From Streptomyces venezuelae ATCC 10712 (lineage in GTDB: Bacteria > Actinomycetota > Actinomycetes > Streptomycetales > Streptomycetaceae), in contig NZ_CP029197.1 of assembly GCF_008639165.1 (NCBI RefSeq), forward strand, positions 8,002,001-8,066,000: a DNA stretch of 64,000 nucleotides. The letters run 5' to 3'. Shown piece by piece: positions 15,517 to 22,774 of this stretch. The first letter of the stretch is position 1. The number at the start of each line of letters is the position of its first letter. The position numbers and the translations under genes are program-made. Below the pieces are notes generated by a model, which was given only the letters and a program-made list of their open reading frames with translations, was not told the DNA's origin and did no database searches.

Positions 15517-16133
15517 CGCGTGCTCCGCAGCTCCGCGATCACAGTGCGGAGGTCGGGGCGCGGCCCTCGGTTGTACGGCAGCCGGGACAGCAGGACGCCC
15601 ATGGCGCAGGAGTTGCTGAGCGCCGCGTAGGTCAGTCCGGCGCCGACCGCGGTGCCGATCAGGTGCGCGCCGGGAACGAACACCCCGACGAGGCCGGTGG
15701 TGAGGACGATCGAGCCGGCGACGAGCCGGACCTGGCGCTCCATGTCCCATCGCTCGGGGCCCCGGTTCACCGGCGCGCCGGTCGCCTCCCAGGCGACGAT
15801 CCCGCCCTGAAGGACGCGGAGGTTCGGCAGTCCGGTGCCGGCCAGGGCCCGCTCGGCCTGCGCGGCACGCTGCCCGGAGCGGCAGACGAGCACGACGTCC
15901 TCGTCGAGGTGGGCGACGAGTTCGGCGCGGTACTCGCGCAGGGTGTCCAGGGGCACGTTGTACGAGCCGGGTATGTGCGACGTCCGGAATTCGGCGGGCG
16001 TGCGGACGTCGAGCAGGCGGGGCGCCTTTCCCTCCTGGACGAGCTGGTGCAGGGCGGCGGGGGTGAGGCCGTGGCTGGGTGCGGGGATGTGCGCGGGGGT
16101 GGGTGCGGGAATGGGCGCGGGGGTGGTGCTCAT
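15513..16133 (-). CDS. Rhodanese-like protein with C-terminal DUF2892 membrane domain
   Basis: A YgaP-like sulfurtransferase. An N-terminal Pro/Ala stretch precedes a single rhodanese domain (about 22-125): LLDVRTPAEFRTSHIPGSYN, then active-site loop VCRSGQRA with Cys84 carrying the persulfide. Residues ~130-195 form the DUF2892 domain with two membrane helices (VAGSIVLTTGLVGVF, HLIGTAVGAGLTYAAL), so the enzyme is membrane-attached with its active site on the cytoplasmic face. It heads a two-gene operon with the TauE exporter. A CstR-like operator lies 24-41 bases before its start. Confidence 0.92.
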   Translation of the reverse strand: MSTTPAPIPAPTPAHIPAPSHGLTPAALHQLVQEGKAPRLLDVRTPAEFRTSHIPGSYNVPLDTLREYRAELVAHLDEDVVLVCRSGQRAAQAERALAGTGLPNLRVLQGGIVAWEATGAPVNRGPERWDMERQVRLVAGSIVLTTGLVGVFVPGAHLIGTAVGAGLTYAALSNSCAMGVLLSRLPYNRGPRPDLRTVIAELRSTR

Positions 16134-16156
16134 GGCGTTCCTTGCGATCGCCCGCC

Positions 16157-16174
16157 TTTACCCCGGGGGGTATC
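16157..16174. promoter_or_regulatory. CsoR/CstR-like operator (site 3)
   Basis: The site reads TTTACCC-CGGG-GGGTATC: the same C-tract/G-tract palindrome with a 4-base centre as the two sites upstream of the MBL-rhodanese gene, with three edge mismatches. It lies just upstream of the rhodanese-TauE operon. CsoR-family repressors, including persulfide-sensing CstR, bind this type of TACCC/GGGTA element. Confidence 0.65.
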
Positions 16175-16284
16175 TGCGGGAGCTGGTGGGGCCCGAGGGG
16201 TTCACGGTTCGGGAGGGGTGTCGAGAGCGGTGGGGAGAGGGGGTGTGCGGGGTGCCGCGCGGGAGGGGAGCGCGGCGACGCCGG

Positions 16285-17673
16285 TCAGGCGCTCGCTGGC
16301 TCCGCGGACAGCGCCCAGGCGGCGTATCCGCCGAGGACGTCGGAGACGTCGGTGAAGCCGCGGCTCCGCAGCAGGCTCGCTGCGACGGAGGAGCGGTGGC
16401 CGCCGGCGCAGTGCAGGACGAGGGGCCGGTCGCCGGGCAGCTCGCCGCTGCGCGCGGGCAGTTCGCTCAGGGGGATGTGCAGGGCGGCCTCGATGAGGCC
16501 GGTCGCCTCGCGCTCGCCGAGGGTGCGGACGTCCACGACGACGGGCGGGTTGTCGCCGCCGAGGGCCGCGCGCAGCCACGCGGCGGTCACCCGGCTCGCC
16601 GGGGAGACCTCGTCGGCGAGCGTCTCCAGGGCGTCCTCGGGGTTGCGCAGATAGCCCGCGACCCGGTCGAAGCCGATCCGGGCCAGCCGGGTGACGACCT
16701 CCTCCTCGCGGTTCTGCGCGGCCAGGACGACCAGTTCGGCGGCCGGGTCCAGGACGGTACCGGCCTGCTCGGCGAACCGTCCGTCGGCGGGAACGTTCAC
16801 GGCGCCCCGCAGATGCCCGGCGGCGAACTCCCGCGGGTCGCGGGTGTCCACCACGACCGCTCGGGCGGCACGCAGCGCGGTGAACTCGGCGAGCGTCAGC
16901 GGCCGGGGGGCCGCCGTGGCGTCGTAGCGGGCGCGGTCCCTGCGGTTCAGTGCGGCGTCGTAGGCGAAGTAGCCGGGCGCGGCGGTCTGTCCGGCGGTGA
17001 CGAGCGCGACGAACTCCGCGCGGCCCATGGGCGCGCAGGCGTAGTTGGTGGCGCGCTGCTCGCCGATGGTGGAGCGCTTCGCGGTGGAGAGGTTCTTGCC
17101 GCAGGCCGACCCGGCGCCGTGCGCGGGGAAGACGCGGACGGCGTCGGGGAGGCGCATCAGCTTGTTCTGGACGCTGTCGTGGAGCATCGCGCCGAGCTCC
17201 TCGGCGCCGACGCCGACGGAGGCGAGCAGGTCGGGGCGGCCGACGTCACCGATGAACAGCGCGTCGCCGGTGAGGACGCCGTACGGGACGGTGTCGTCGG
17301 GGTGCTCGTACACGAGGACGCTGATCGACTCGGGCGTGTGCCCCGGGGTCTCCATGATCCGCAGGGTGACGTCGCCGAGGGGGATCCGCTCGCCCTCGGC
17401 GAGCGGGCGGATCGGGTACTCGGTCTCGGCCCGGCGGCCGTAGCCGATCCAGGCGCCGGTCTGATCGGCCAGCTCCAGGTGCCCTGCGACGAAGTCCGCG
17501 TGGAAGTGCGTGTTGATCACGCCCACCACCGTCAGGTCGCGGGCGGTGGCGTCGGCGAGGTACTCGGCGACGTCCCGCCGCGGATCGACGACCACCGCCC
17601 GGCCGGTCTTCTCGTCGGCGATCAGGTACGACGCCTGGGAGAGGCAGTCGAGGTAGTACTGGTGGAAGATCAC
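16285..17673 (-). CDS. MBL-fold hydrolase with two rhodanese domains (persulfide dioxygenase type)
   Basis: A 462-residue protein resembling fusion persulfide dioxygenases. The metallo-hydrolase domain (about 1-250) has THFHADFVAGH (His56, His58, Asp60), ETPGHTPESIS, LTGDALFIGDVGRPDL and PAHGAGSACGKNL, features shared with ETHE1/CstB-like enzymes that oxidise glutathione-type or low-molecular-weight persulfide to sulfite. Two rhodanese domains follow: the first (about 255-350) has VVLAAQNREEE where the catalytic Cys should be, and is probably inactive; the second carries LHCAGGHRSS with an active Cys. Two CstR-like operators lie upstream. It should supply sulfite for export by the TauE gene nearby. 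Confidence 0.9.
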   Translation of the reverse strand: MIFHQYYLDCLSQASYLIADEKTGRAVVVDPRRDVAEYLADATARDLTVVGVINTHFHADFVAGHLELADQTGAWIGYGRRAETEYPIRPLAEGERIPLGDVTLRIMETPGHTPESISVLVYEHPDDTVPYGVLTGDALFIGDVGRPDLLASVGVGAEELGAMLHDSVQNKLMRLPDAVRVFPAHGAGSACGKNLSTAKRSTIGEQRATNYACAPMGRAEFVALVTAGQTAAPGYFAYDAALNRRDRARYDATAAPRPLTLAEFTALRAARAVVVDTRDPREFAAGHLRGAVNVPADGRFAEQAGTVLDPAAELVVLAAQNREEEVVTRLARIGFDRVAGYLRNPEDALETLADEVSPASRVTAAWLRAALGGDNPPVVVDVRTLGEREATGLIEAALHIPLSELPARSGELPGDRPLVLHCAGGHRSSVAASLLRSRGFTDVSDVLGGYAAWALSAEPASA

Positions 17674-17685
17674 GAGATTCCCTTC

Positions 17686-17703
17686 AATACCCCCGCGGGT
17701 ATT
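17686..17703. promoter_or_regulatory. CsoR/CstR-like operator (site 1)
   Basis: Perfect 7-bp arms AATACCC/GGGTATT around the centre CCGC, 13-30 bases upstream of the MBL-rhodanese start codon, a position where repressor binding would block transcription or initiation. Confidence 0.75.
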
Positions 17704-17742
17704 TACGGGCTCGACCGTAGGCCGACCCGCGAAGGGAAGTCA

Positions 17743-17760
17743 AATACCCCCGAGGGTATT
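17743..17760. promoter_or_regulatory. CsoR/CstR-like operator (site 2)
   Basis: The same AATACCC/GGGTATT arms around CCGA, 57 bp centre to centre from site 1 and just past the stop codon of the cupin gene. Two near-identical copies in under 80 bases strengthen the case that these are real operators. Confidence 0.75.
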
Positions 17761-17766
17761 CTGGAG

Positions 17767-18084
17767 TCAGTCGTTCACCGCCGTCAGCAGCACCACGGCG
17801 TCGTCCAGGGCGGTGACCCCGTGCCGTTCCGTGAGCATCCGCAGCGTGCCCGTCGGCAGCTCCTCCGCCCGGCCGGCCACCGTCAGGTTCACCCGGCCGC
17901 GCAGCACCTGGAGGCTCGCCGCCGGCGGCGAGTTGTGCTCGTCCAGGGACGTGCCCGCCGTCAGTGCGATGACGGACTGCCGGAGCACGCCGTCGTGCAC
18001 GATCAGTTGGGCACTGCGCCCGTGCGGCGAGGTGCGGGCCGCGGCCATGTGCTCGTCGGCGAGGGCGGTGAGGTCCAGCTTCAT
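17767..18084 (-). CDS. Small cupin-domain protein
   Basis: A 105-residue single-domain cupin. The core TSLDEHNSPPAASLQVLRGR and LPTGTLRMLTERHGVTALDD match the two conserved cupin segments, with fewer metal-binding His than usual (EHNSP for HxH, a later RHGV). Homologues of this size are annotated only as cupins, with unknown small-molecule binding or LuxR-like stress roles. Its ATG overlaps the stop of the MFS gene (ATGA), so it belongs to that operon. It is unlikely to be part of the sulfur module just downstream, which has its own operators. Confidence 0.85.
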   Translation of the reverse strand: MKLDLTALADEHMAAARTSPHGRSAQLIVHDGVLRQSVIALTAGTSLDEHNSPPAASLQVLRGRVNLTVAGRAEELPTGTLRMLTERHGVTALDDAVVLLTAVND

Positions 18085-19364
18085 GACTCTCCCTGCGGGG
18101 TGCGCGGGCGGACACCTCCAGCCTTCCGTGTGGCGTCCGGGACGCAAGTCGGGGCCGCCGGTCGTGCCGAGCGCGCCACCACCACCCCGCCGGCCGCGAC
18201 GAACGTCCCGGCCGCGAGCAGCGCGGCCGGCCAGCCGTGCTCGGCGTACAGCCAGGTGCCGACCAGGGAGCCGAGCGCGCCACCGCCGAACGTGGCCAGC
18301 ATGAAGACCGTGTTGACCCGGGCCGCCACCGCCGTGCCGATCCCGAAGATCCTCGCCTGGTTGGCCACCTGGCTGGAGCTGACCCCCACCACCAGCAGAT
18401 TCGCCCCGGCCACCAGGGCCACGGGGGAGTACGGGGCAAGGCCCGCAGCGCCGAGACCGAGCCCCGCGAGGACCAACCCGGCGGTGCTCACGACCCGCGG
18501 CCCGTACCGGTCGGTGAGGGATCCCGCCGACGCGGAGAGCAGCGCGCCGGGCAGCGTCAGCACCCCGAAGAGGCCGGCGGCCCCCGGCCCGTACCCCAGA
18601 GGCGGGGACGCCAGATGGAAGGCGAGCACCGCCCAGAAGACGCTGAACGCGGCGAAGACACAGGCACCGAGCAGCGCCGACGTCCGCAGCGCGCGATGGG
18701 CCACCAGGAGCCCGGGCAACCCGGCCAGGAGCCCGGCGTACGAGGTCGGGCCGCGCACCCCCAGCCGCTCGGGGAGCCGCCGGGGCAGCACGCACAGCAG
18801 GGCCGCGGTGGCCGCGGCGGCCACCAGATAGGCCACCCGCCAGCTGCCGCTCGCATCGGCCACGGCGCCCGAGACCGTACGGGACAGGGTCGAGCCGAGC
18901 GTGAGCCCGAGCCCCACGAGCCCCACGGTCCGGCCCCGCCGTCCGGGGCCCGCCAGCACCGCGGCCACCGGCGTGAGGATCTGCGGCAGCACCGTGGTCG
19001 TGGAGAGCGCGAGCGTCGCGAGCGTCAGCGTCACCACGCCGGGGGCGGCGGCCCCGACGAGCAGCGCCGCGCAGGTGAGGACCAGCAGCACCGAGGTGAG
19101 GCGGCGCAGCCGCGCGGTGTCGGCCAGCGGCACGAGCGTCAGGATGCCGAGCGCGTACCCGAGCTGCGCGGCGGAGGCGATCAGCCCCGCCGTCCGCTCC
19201 GAGACGTCGAGGCTCTGGGCGACGGCGGCGAGGAGCGGCTGCGGGAAGTAGATGTTGGCGACGGCGACGGCACCCGCGACGGCGAAGAGCAGCACGTTCA
19301 CGGGCCGGTCGGAGGCCGGATCACCGGCGGGGGAGGCGGCGGAGGCAGGGGACGGCAGGGCCAC
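18081..19364 (-). CDS. MFS transporter (drug/metabolite exporter)
   Basis: A 427-residue protein with about 12 membrane helices. It starts with a Pro/Ala-rich cytoplasmic tail, then NVLLFAVAGAVAVANIYFPQ, the signature of the YnfM/YgaY-like group (an N-terminal helix ending in N-Y-x-x-Q-P-L-L). GSLTDRYGPRVVS is the MFS loop motif in the second half. It probably exports small molecules; the substrate is unknown. GTG start at 19364 with GGAAGAG upstream. It is divergent from a LysR-type regulator, and the shared gap holds a 17-bp palindrome. Confidence 0.9.
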   Translation of the reverse strand: MALPSPASAASPAGDPASDRPVNVLLFAVAGAVAVANIYFPQPLLAAVAQSLDVSERTAGLIASAAQLGYALGILTLVPLADTARLRRLTSVLLVLTCAALLVGAAAPGVVTLTLATLALSTTTVLPQILTPVAAVLAGPGRRGRTVGLVGLGLTLGSTLSRTVSGAVADASGSWRVAYLVAAAATAALLCVLPRRLPERLGVRGPTSYAGLLAGLPGLLVAHRALRTSALLGACVFAAFSVFWAVLAFHLASPPLGYGPGAAGLFGVLTLPGALLSASAGSLTDRYGPRVVSTAGLVLAGLGLGAAGLAPYSPVALVAGANLLVVGVSSSQVANQARIFGIGTAVAARVNTVFMLATFGGGALGSLVGTWLYAEHGWPAALLAAGTFVAAGGVVVARSARPAAPTCVPDATRKAGGVRPRTPQGES

Positions 19365-19449
19365 GGAGTCTCTTCCGTACGGGGGAGGGGAACGCCCCAA
19401 GGCTCCCCGCCGCCGCCCCCGCGGAACAAGGTGGCATCATGAAACCGGC

Positions 19450-19466
19450 GTTGAGCCACGCTCAAC
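19450..19466. promoter_or_regulatory. LysR-type operator GTTGAGC-CAC-GCTCAAC
   Basis: A perfect palindrome with 7-bp arms in the 128-base gap between the divergent MFS and LysR genes. It contains a T-N11-A core (TTGAG-N5-CTCAA), the standard LysR recognition form, so LysR probably controls itself and the MFS-cupin operon here. Confidence 0.7.
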
Positions 19467-19492
19467 GATCGGCATCACGGAGGAGGGGGCCG

Positions 19493-20374
19493 GTGCTCGA
19501 ACGGTACGAGCTGGAGACGTTCCTCACCCTCGCCGAGGAACTCCACTTCGGACGCACGGGCGAGCGCCTCGGCGTCTCCACCGGCCGGGTCAGCCAGACC
19601 GTCAAGAAACTGGAACGCCGCTTCGGCACCCCGCTCTTCGTCCGGACCAGCCGCAGGGTCGCCCTCACCCCCGTGGGCCGGCGCCTCCACGAGGACCTCC
19701 TGCCCGCCTACGAGCTCATGCGGGCCGCCCTGGAGCGCGCCACCGAGGCCGGCCGCGGCATCCACGGCCGGCTGCGCACCGGCTTCGGCACCCCCTGGGG
19801 CGGCGAACTGCTCACGGCCGCCGCCGACACCCTGACCGCCCGCCACCCCGGCTGCGAGATCACCGTCCGGGAGGTCCCGCTCGACGGCGGCGTCCGGCTC
19901 CTCCAGGACGGCTCACTGGACCTCCAGCTCACCGCGTTCCCCGTGCGCGAGCCGGACCTCACCACCGGCCCCGTCGTCCTCCGCGACGCGCGGGTCCTGC
20001 TGCTGCCCGCCGCGCACCCGCTCGCCGCCCGCGCCTCCCTCGGCCCCGAGGACCTCGCGGGCCTGCCGCTGATCACCACCGAGGGCGCCAACCCCCGCCA
20101 CTGGATCGACCACCACTACCCCCGGCGCACTCCCTCCGGGGCGGTCGTCGGGCGCGGCCCGGTCGCGGCCACCTGGCAGGAGGTGCTCTCCCACGTCACC
20201 GCGGGCCGCGGCGCCGCGCCCGGCGCCGCCCGGGGAGCCAGGTACCACCCGCGCCCCGGCATCGCCTACGTCCCGCTGCACGGCGTCCCGCCCCTGGAGT
20301 ACGGCCTGGTCTGGCCCACCGCCGCCGACTCCGCCCTGCTCAGGGCCTTCGTGGCGGCGATCGGCACGGCGTAG
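19493..20374 (+). CDS. LysR family transcriptional regulator
   Basis: A 293-residue LTTR. Its N-terminal winged helix (YELETFLTLAEELHFGRTGE, then VSTGRVSQTVKKLERRFGTP and LTPVGRRLHED) is followed by a substrate-binding domain (RTGFGTPWGGELLTAAADTL). The domain is slightly degenerate near its end, with an Ala/Gly-rich insert around residue 240. GTG at 19493 is preceded by GGAGGAGGGGG; a longer frame from 19439 would run through the operator palindrome, so I reject it. It probably controls the divergent MFS exporter; the ligand is unknown. Confidence 0.9.
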   Translation: MLERYELETFLTLAEELHFGRTGERLGVSTGRVSQTVKKLERRFGTPLFVRTSRRVALTPVGRRLHEDLLPAYELMRAALERATEAGRGIHGRLRTGFGTPWGGELLTAAADTLTARHPGCEITVREVPLDGGVRLLQDGSLDLQLTAFPVREPDLTTGPVVLRDARVLLLPAAHPLAARASLGPEDLAGLPLITTEGANPRHWIDHHYPRRTPSGAVVGRGPVAATWQEVLSHVTAGRGAAPGAARGARYHPRPGIAYVPLHGVPPLEYGLVWPTAADSALLRAFVAAIGTA

Positions 20375-20398
20375 GGGGCCGGGGGAGGCCTTCGCAGC

Positions 20399-21694
20399 TC
20401 AGGCCGCGTCGGACGGGACCAGCGTCCCCGCCAGGTGGTCGTACGCCACGTGCGCGTGCAGCCGGACGCCGGTGACCAGGGTGCCGTCGTCCGCGTAGAA
20501 GTGCGGGTTGTGGTTAGTCACCAGACCCCGCCCGCCCGGCACGGGGACCGGCCGCCCCGAGGCGTCCAGGGTCGCGTCCTGGACGCCGAGCATCACGTAC
20601 AGGCCGCCGAACCGGCCGACCAGCTCGGACACGTCGTCGTACCCGAGGGTCGCCCCCGTCTCCACCACCCGCTCCGGGCCGACCACCCGGCGGAAGGTCG
20701 GCAGCCCCGCCTCGACCCACGGCCCGGAGTTGTGCACCGGAGGAACCGGCTGCAGGTACTCGACCGTGGCCGTCGCCCCGAAGGCGGCGGCCGAATGCTC
20801 GGCGAGCGTCGTCAGGCGCTGCTGCACCCGCACCATGTCGGACTCCACGGCACAGCGGACCGTCCCCCACAGCGTCACCGTCTGCCCGACGATGTTGAAG
20901 CGGCCGACGTCCTCGACGTGCCCGATGGACACGGTGACCGGGTCGAAGGCCGAGACCTGCCGGTACAGCTGGCCGATGCCCGTCAGGACCGCCCCCACCG
21001 CCGGCATCGGGTCGACGCCCTCCCAGGGCGTCGAGCCATGGGTCTGCTTGCCGGTGACGACGATGCGGACGAGGGTCGAGGCACCGTACTGGTTGCCGAC
21101 CCGGTAGCCCACGTACCCCTTCGGATGCGGCGTGACGTGCAGCCCGAAGGCCATCGTCGGCACCGGATCGTCGAAGGCGCCCGCCTCCACCATCGCCCGC
21201 GCCCCGCCCTGCTCGGTCACCGGGGGGCCCTCCTCGGCCGGCTGGAACACGAACAGCACCGTGCCCGGCAACCGGTCGCGCACCCCGGCGAGGACCGTCG
21301 CCGCGCCGAGCAGCGCCGCCGTGTGGCAGTCGTGTCCGCAGGCGTGCGACACCGGGAACGGGCCGCCCGGATAGTCGGCGTCGACCACCGCGGAGGCGAA
21401 GTCCGCGCCGCACGCGTCGCGGACCGGCAGCGCGTCCATGTCCGCCCGCAGCGCCACGACCCGTTCCCCGGGCGCCCCGCCGCGCAGGACGCCCACGACG
21501 CCGTGCCCGGCGATGCCCGTACGGACCTCGTCGAGGCCCAGGGCGCGCAGCTGGTCGGCCACCAGGCGGGCCGTGTTCACCTCGCGGTTGGAGAGCTCCG
21601 GGTGCTGGTGCAGGTGGTGCCGCCAGGCCACCACCTGATCCGCCACCTCGGCCGCCCGCTTGTCCAGTTCCTCGTGGATCGCCTCAGTGTCCAT
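20399..21694 (-). CDS. M20 family amidohydrolase
   Basis: A 431-residue metal-dependent amidohydrolase of the M20D group (related to IAA-amino acid hydrolases and N-acyl-aminoacyl hydrolases). The metal-binding motifs are SHACGHDCHTAALLG (Cys/His) and FVFQPAEEGPP (Glu). The lid or dimerisation domain follows at about 200-310 (VVTGKQTHGSTPWEGVDP). The C-terminal NHNPHFYADD completes the site. It cleaves an acyl or amide-linked amino acid in the cytoplasm; the substrate is not readable. ATG at 21694 lacks a strong ribosome binding site. Single gene, convergent with the LysR gene. Confidence 0.92.
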   Translation of the reverse strand: MDTEAIHEELDKRAAEVADQVVAWRHHLHQHPELSNREVNTARLVADQLRALGLDEVRTGIAGHGVVGVLRGGAPGERVVALRADMDALPVRDACGADFASAVVDADYPGGPFPVSHACGHDCHTAALLGAATVLAGVRDRLPGTVLFVFQPAEEGPPVTEQGGARAMVEAGAFDDPVPTMAFGLHVTPHPKGYVGYRVGNQYGASTLVRIVVTGKQTHGSTPWEGVDPMPAVGAVLTGIGQLYRQVSAFDPVTVSIGHVEDVGRFNIVGQTVTLWGTVRCAVESDMVRVQQRLTTLAEHSAAAFGATATVEYLQPVPPVHNSGPWVEAGLPTFRRVVGPERVVETGATLGYDDVSELVGRFGGLYVMLGVQDATLDASGRPVPVPGGRGLVTNHNPHFYADDGTLVTGVRLHAHVAYDHLAGTLVPSDAA

Positions 21695-21807
21695 CCCGCC
21701 AGGCTGCCATCCGGAGCCCAACCCGGCACCGTGTCCACACCGTTCAGATGCCGGCGGACCACCGCGCGGGCTCGGCGCCGGGGTCGCGCGACGGCGTACC
21801 CGCCGGG

Positions 21808-21851
21808 AACGGCTCCGGCCCCCACCCTCTCGGGTGGGGGCCGGAGCCGTT
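21808..21851 (-). terminator. Strong 20-bp hairpin terminator after GDT1 gene
   Basis: A perfect 20-bp stem with a TCTC loop, 17 bases past the stop of the TMEM165/GDT1 gene, is the longest hairpin seen in the window. Read on the minus strand it ends in CCGTT without a long T run, as is common for Streptomyces terminators; on the plus strand it is followed by TTTCGG. Confidence 0.8.
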
Positions 21852-21868
21852 TCGGCCTGCGAGCGGCG

Positions 21869-22453
21869 TCAGCCGGTGAAGACCTCGGTCAGGGACCAGA
21901 TCGCGAGTCCCGCCATGCAGATGCCGCCGATGCGCTGCACGGTCTTGAGCGGAACGCGCTTCGCGATGAACCGGCCGGCGACCAGGGCGAGCGCGGAGAC
22001 GCTCATCAGGGCCGCGAGCGAGCCGATCGCCGTCGACCAGGTGCCGTTCGTGGCGGCCAGGTTGGCGGTGGTGATCTGGGTGAGGTCGCCCCACTCGCTG
22101 ATGAAGACGGCCATGAAGGCGGTCGAGAAGACGGGCAGGAAGCCCGTGACGGTCTTGCCGCCCTCGTCGGCCTCGTCGTCGTCGCCCCCGCCGCGCAGCA
22201 GCATGAACGCGCCGAAGCCGAACAACAGGGCCGAGACCAGCTTCACGGACCAGCCGGGGAGCAGCCCGAGCAGGCTGCCGGCTCCCACGGCGATGGCGAC
22301 ATGGGCCAGGAAGGCGGTCGAGGTGCCGATCCAGACATAGAGGGGACGCATCCGCGTGCCCATGGCGAGGGACGCGAACATCGTCTTGTCGGGAAGCTCG
22401 GCGAGGAAGATCAGCCCGAAGGCGGTGAGGATCGCCAAGGGGTCGAGGTGCAT
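21869..22453 (-). CDS. TMEM165/GDT1 family manganese/cation exporter
   Basis: A 194-residue inner-membrane protein with six predicted helices and the two diagnostic acidic motifs of UPF0016: AELPDKTMFAS (Glu19, Asp22) and SEWGDLTQ. An acidic loop GGGDDDEADEGG lies between the two halves. The family moves Mn2+ (or Ca2+) out of the cytoplasm in exchange for protons, protecting from manganese excess. A yybP-ykoY Mn2+ riboswitch precedes the gene, which makes manganese export the best assignment. ATG with GAGAG upstream. Confidence 0.93.
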   Translation of the reverse strand: MHLDPLAILTAFGLIFLAELPDKTMFASLAMGTRMRPLYVWIGTSTAFLAHVAIAVGAGSLLGLLPGWSVKLVSALLFGFGAFMLLRGGGDDDEADEGGKTVTGFLPVFSTAFMAVFISEWGDLTQITTANLAATNGTWSTAIGSLAALMSVSALALVAGRFIAKRVPLKTVQRIGGICMAGLAIWSLTEVFTG

Positions 22454-22559
22454 ACCGGGGCTCTCTGCTCGGTCCGGGCCCGTGGACTCGGCACGGCGCC
22501 TCGGTGGGCGACGGGAGGACCACTCGGCCCGGCATGACGGACCACGCCCACGGAAGCGC

Positions 22560-22680
22560 GGACGCGGTTGATGCCTGGCCGAAGGTCTCGCCCGTCCGCG
22601 TCACGCGGACCCGGTCACCGGGAACCCGAGGGCTCCAGTATGTCGACGACCGATTCGCAGGGCTACTCCCCTTCGCAGTC
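22560..22680 (-). promoter_or_regulatory. yybP-ykoY manganese riboswitch
   Basis: Read on the minus strand, the conserved blocks of the Mn2+-sensing aptamer appear in order: CGAAGGGGAGTAGCCC (complement of 22660-22675), the ACATACTGG region, and GGCGAGACC (22584-22592) followed by a GGCATCA block (22570-22576). A variable hairpin (GTCCGCGTGACGCGGAC) lies between them. Just over 100 bases separate it from the GDT1 start, room for an expression platform. The family switches on Mn exporters when Mn2+ is bound, matching the gene it precedes. This fills part of the 319-base gap before the divergent TetR gene. Confidence 0.88.
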
Positions 22681-22712
22681 CCTCAGTGTAGCGGACGGGG
22701 GCGCGAGAGTGA

Positions 22713-22774
22713 GTAGACGTTGTCTACGGCGATCGGTAGACAGTGTCTACTCGATCTTGGTAGACAGTGTCCAT
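22713..22774 (+). promoter_or_regulatory. Three tandem TetR operators GTAGAC-N3-GTCTAC overlapping the promoter
   Basis: Two perfect 15-bp palindromes (22713-22727 and 22736-22750) and a third imperfect one (22760-22774) that overlaps the ATG at 22773. Centres are 23-24 bp apart, so repressor dimers would bind nearly the same helix face. TAGACA at 22737 and TAGACA at 22761, 18 bp apart, could be the -35 and -10, giving transcription near the ATG and thus a leaderless mRNA; no ribosome binding site is present. Confidence 0.78.
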
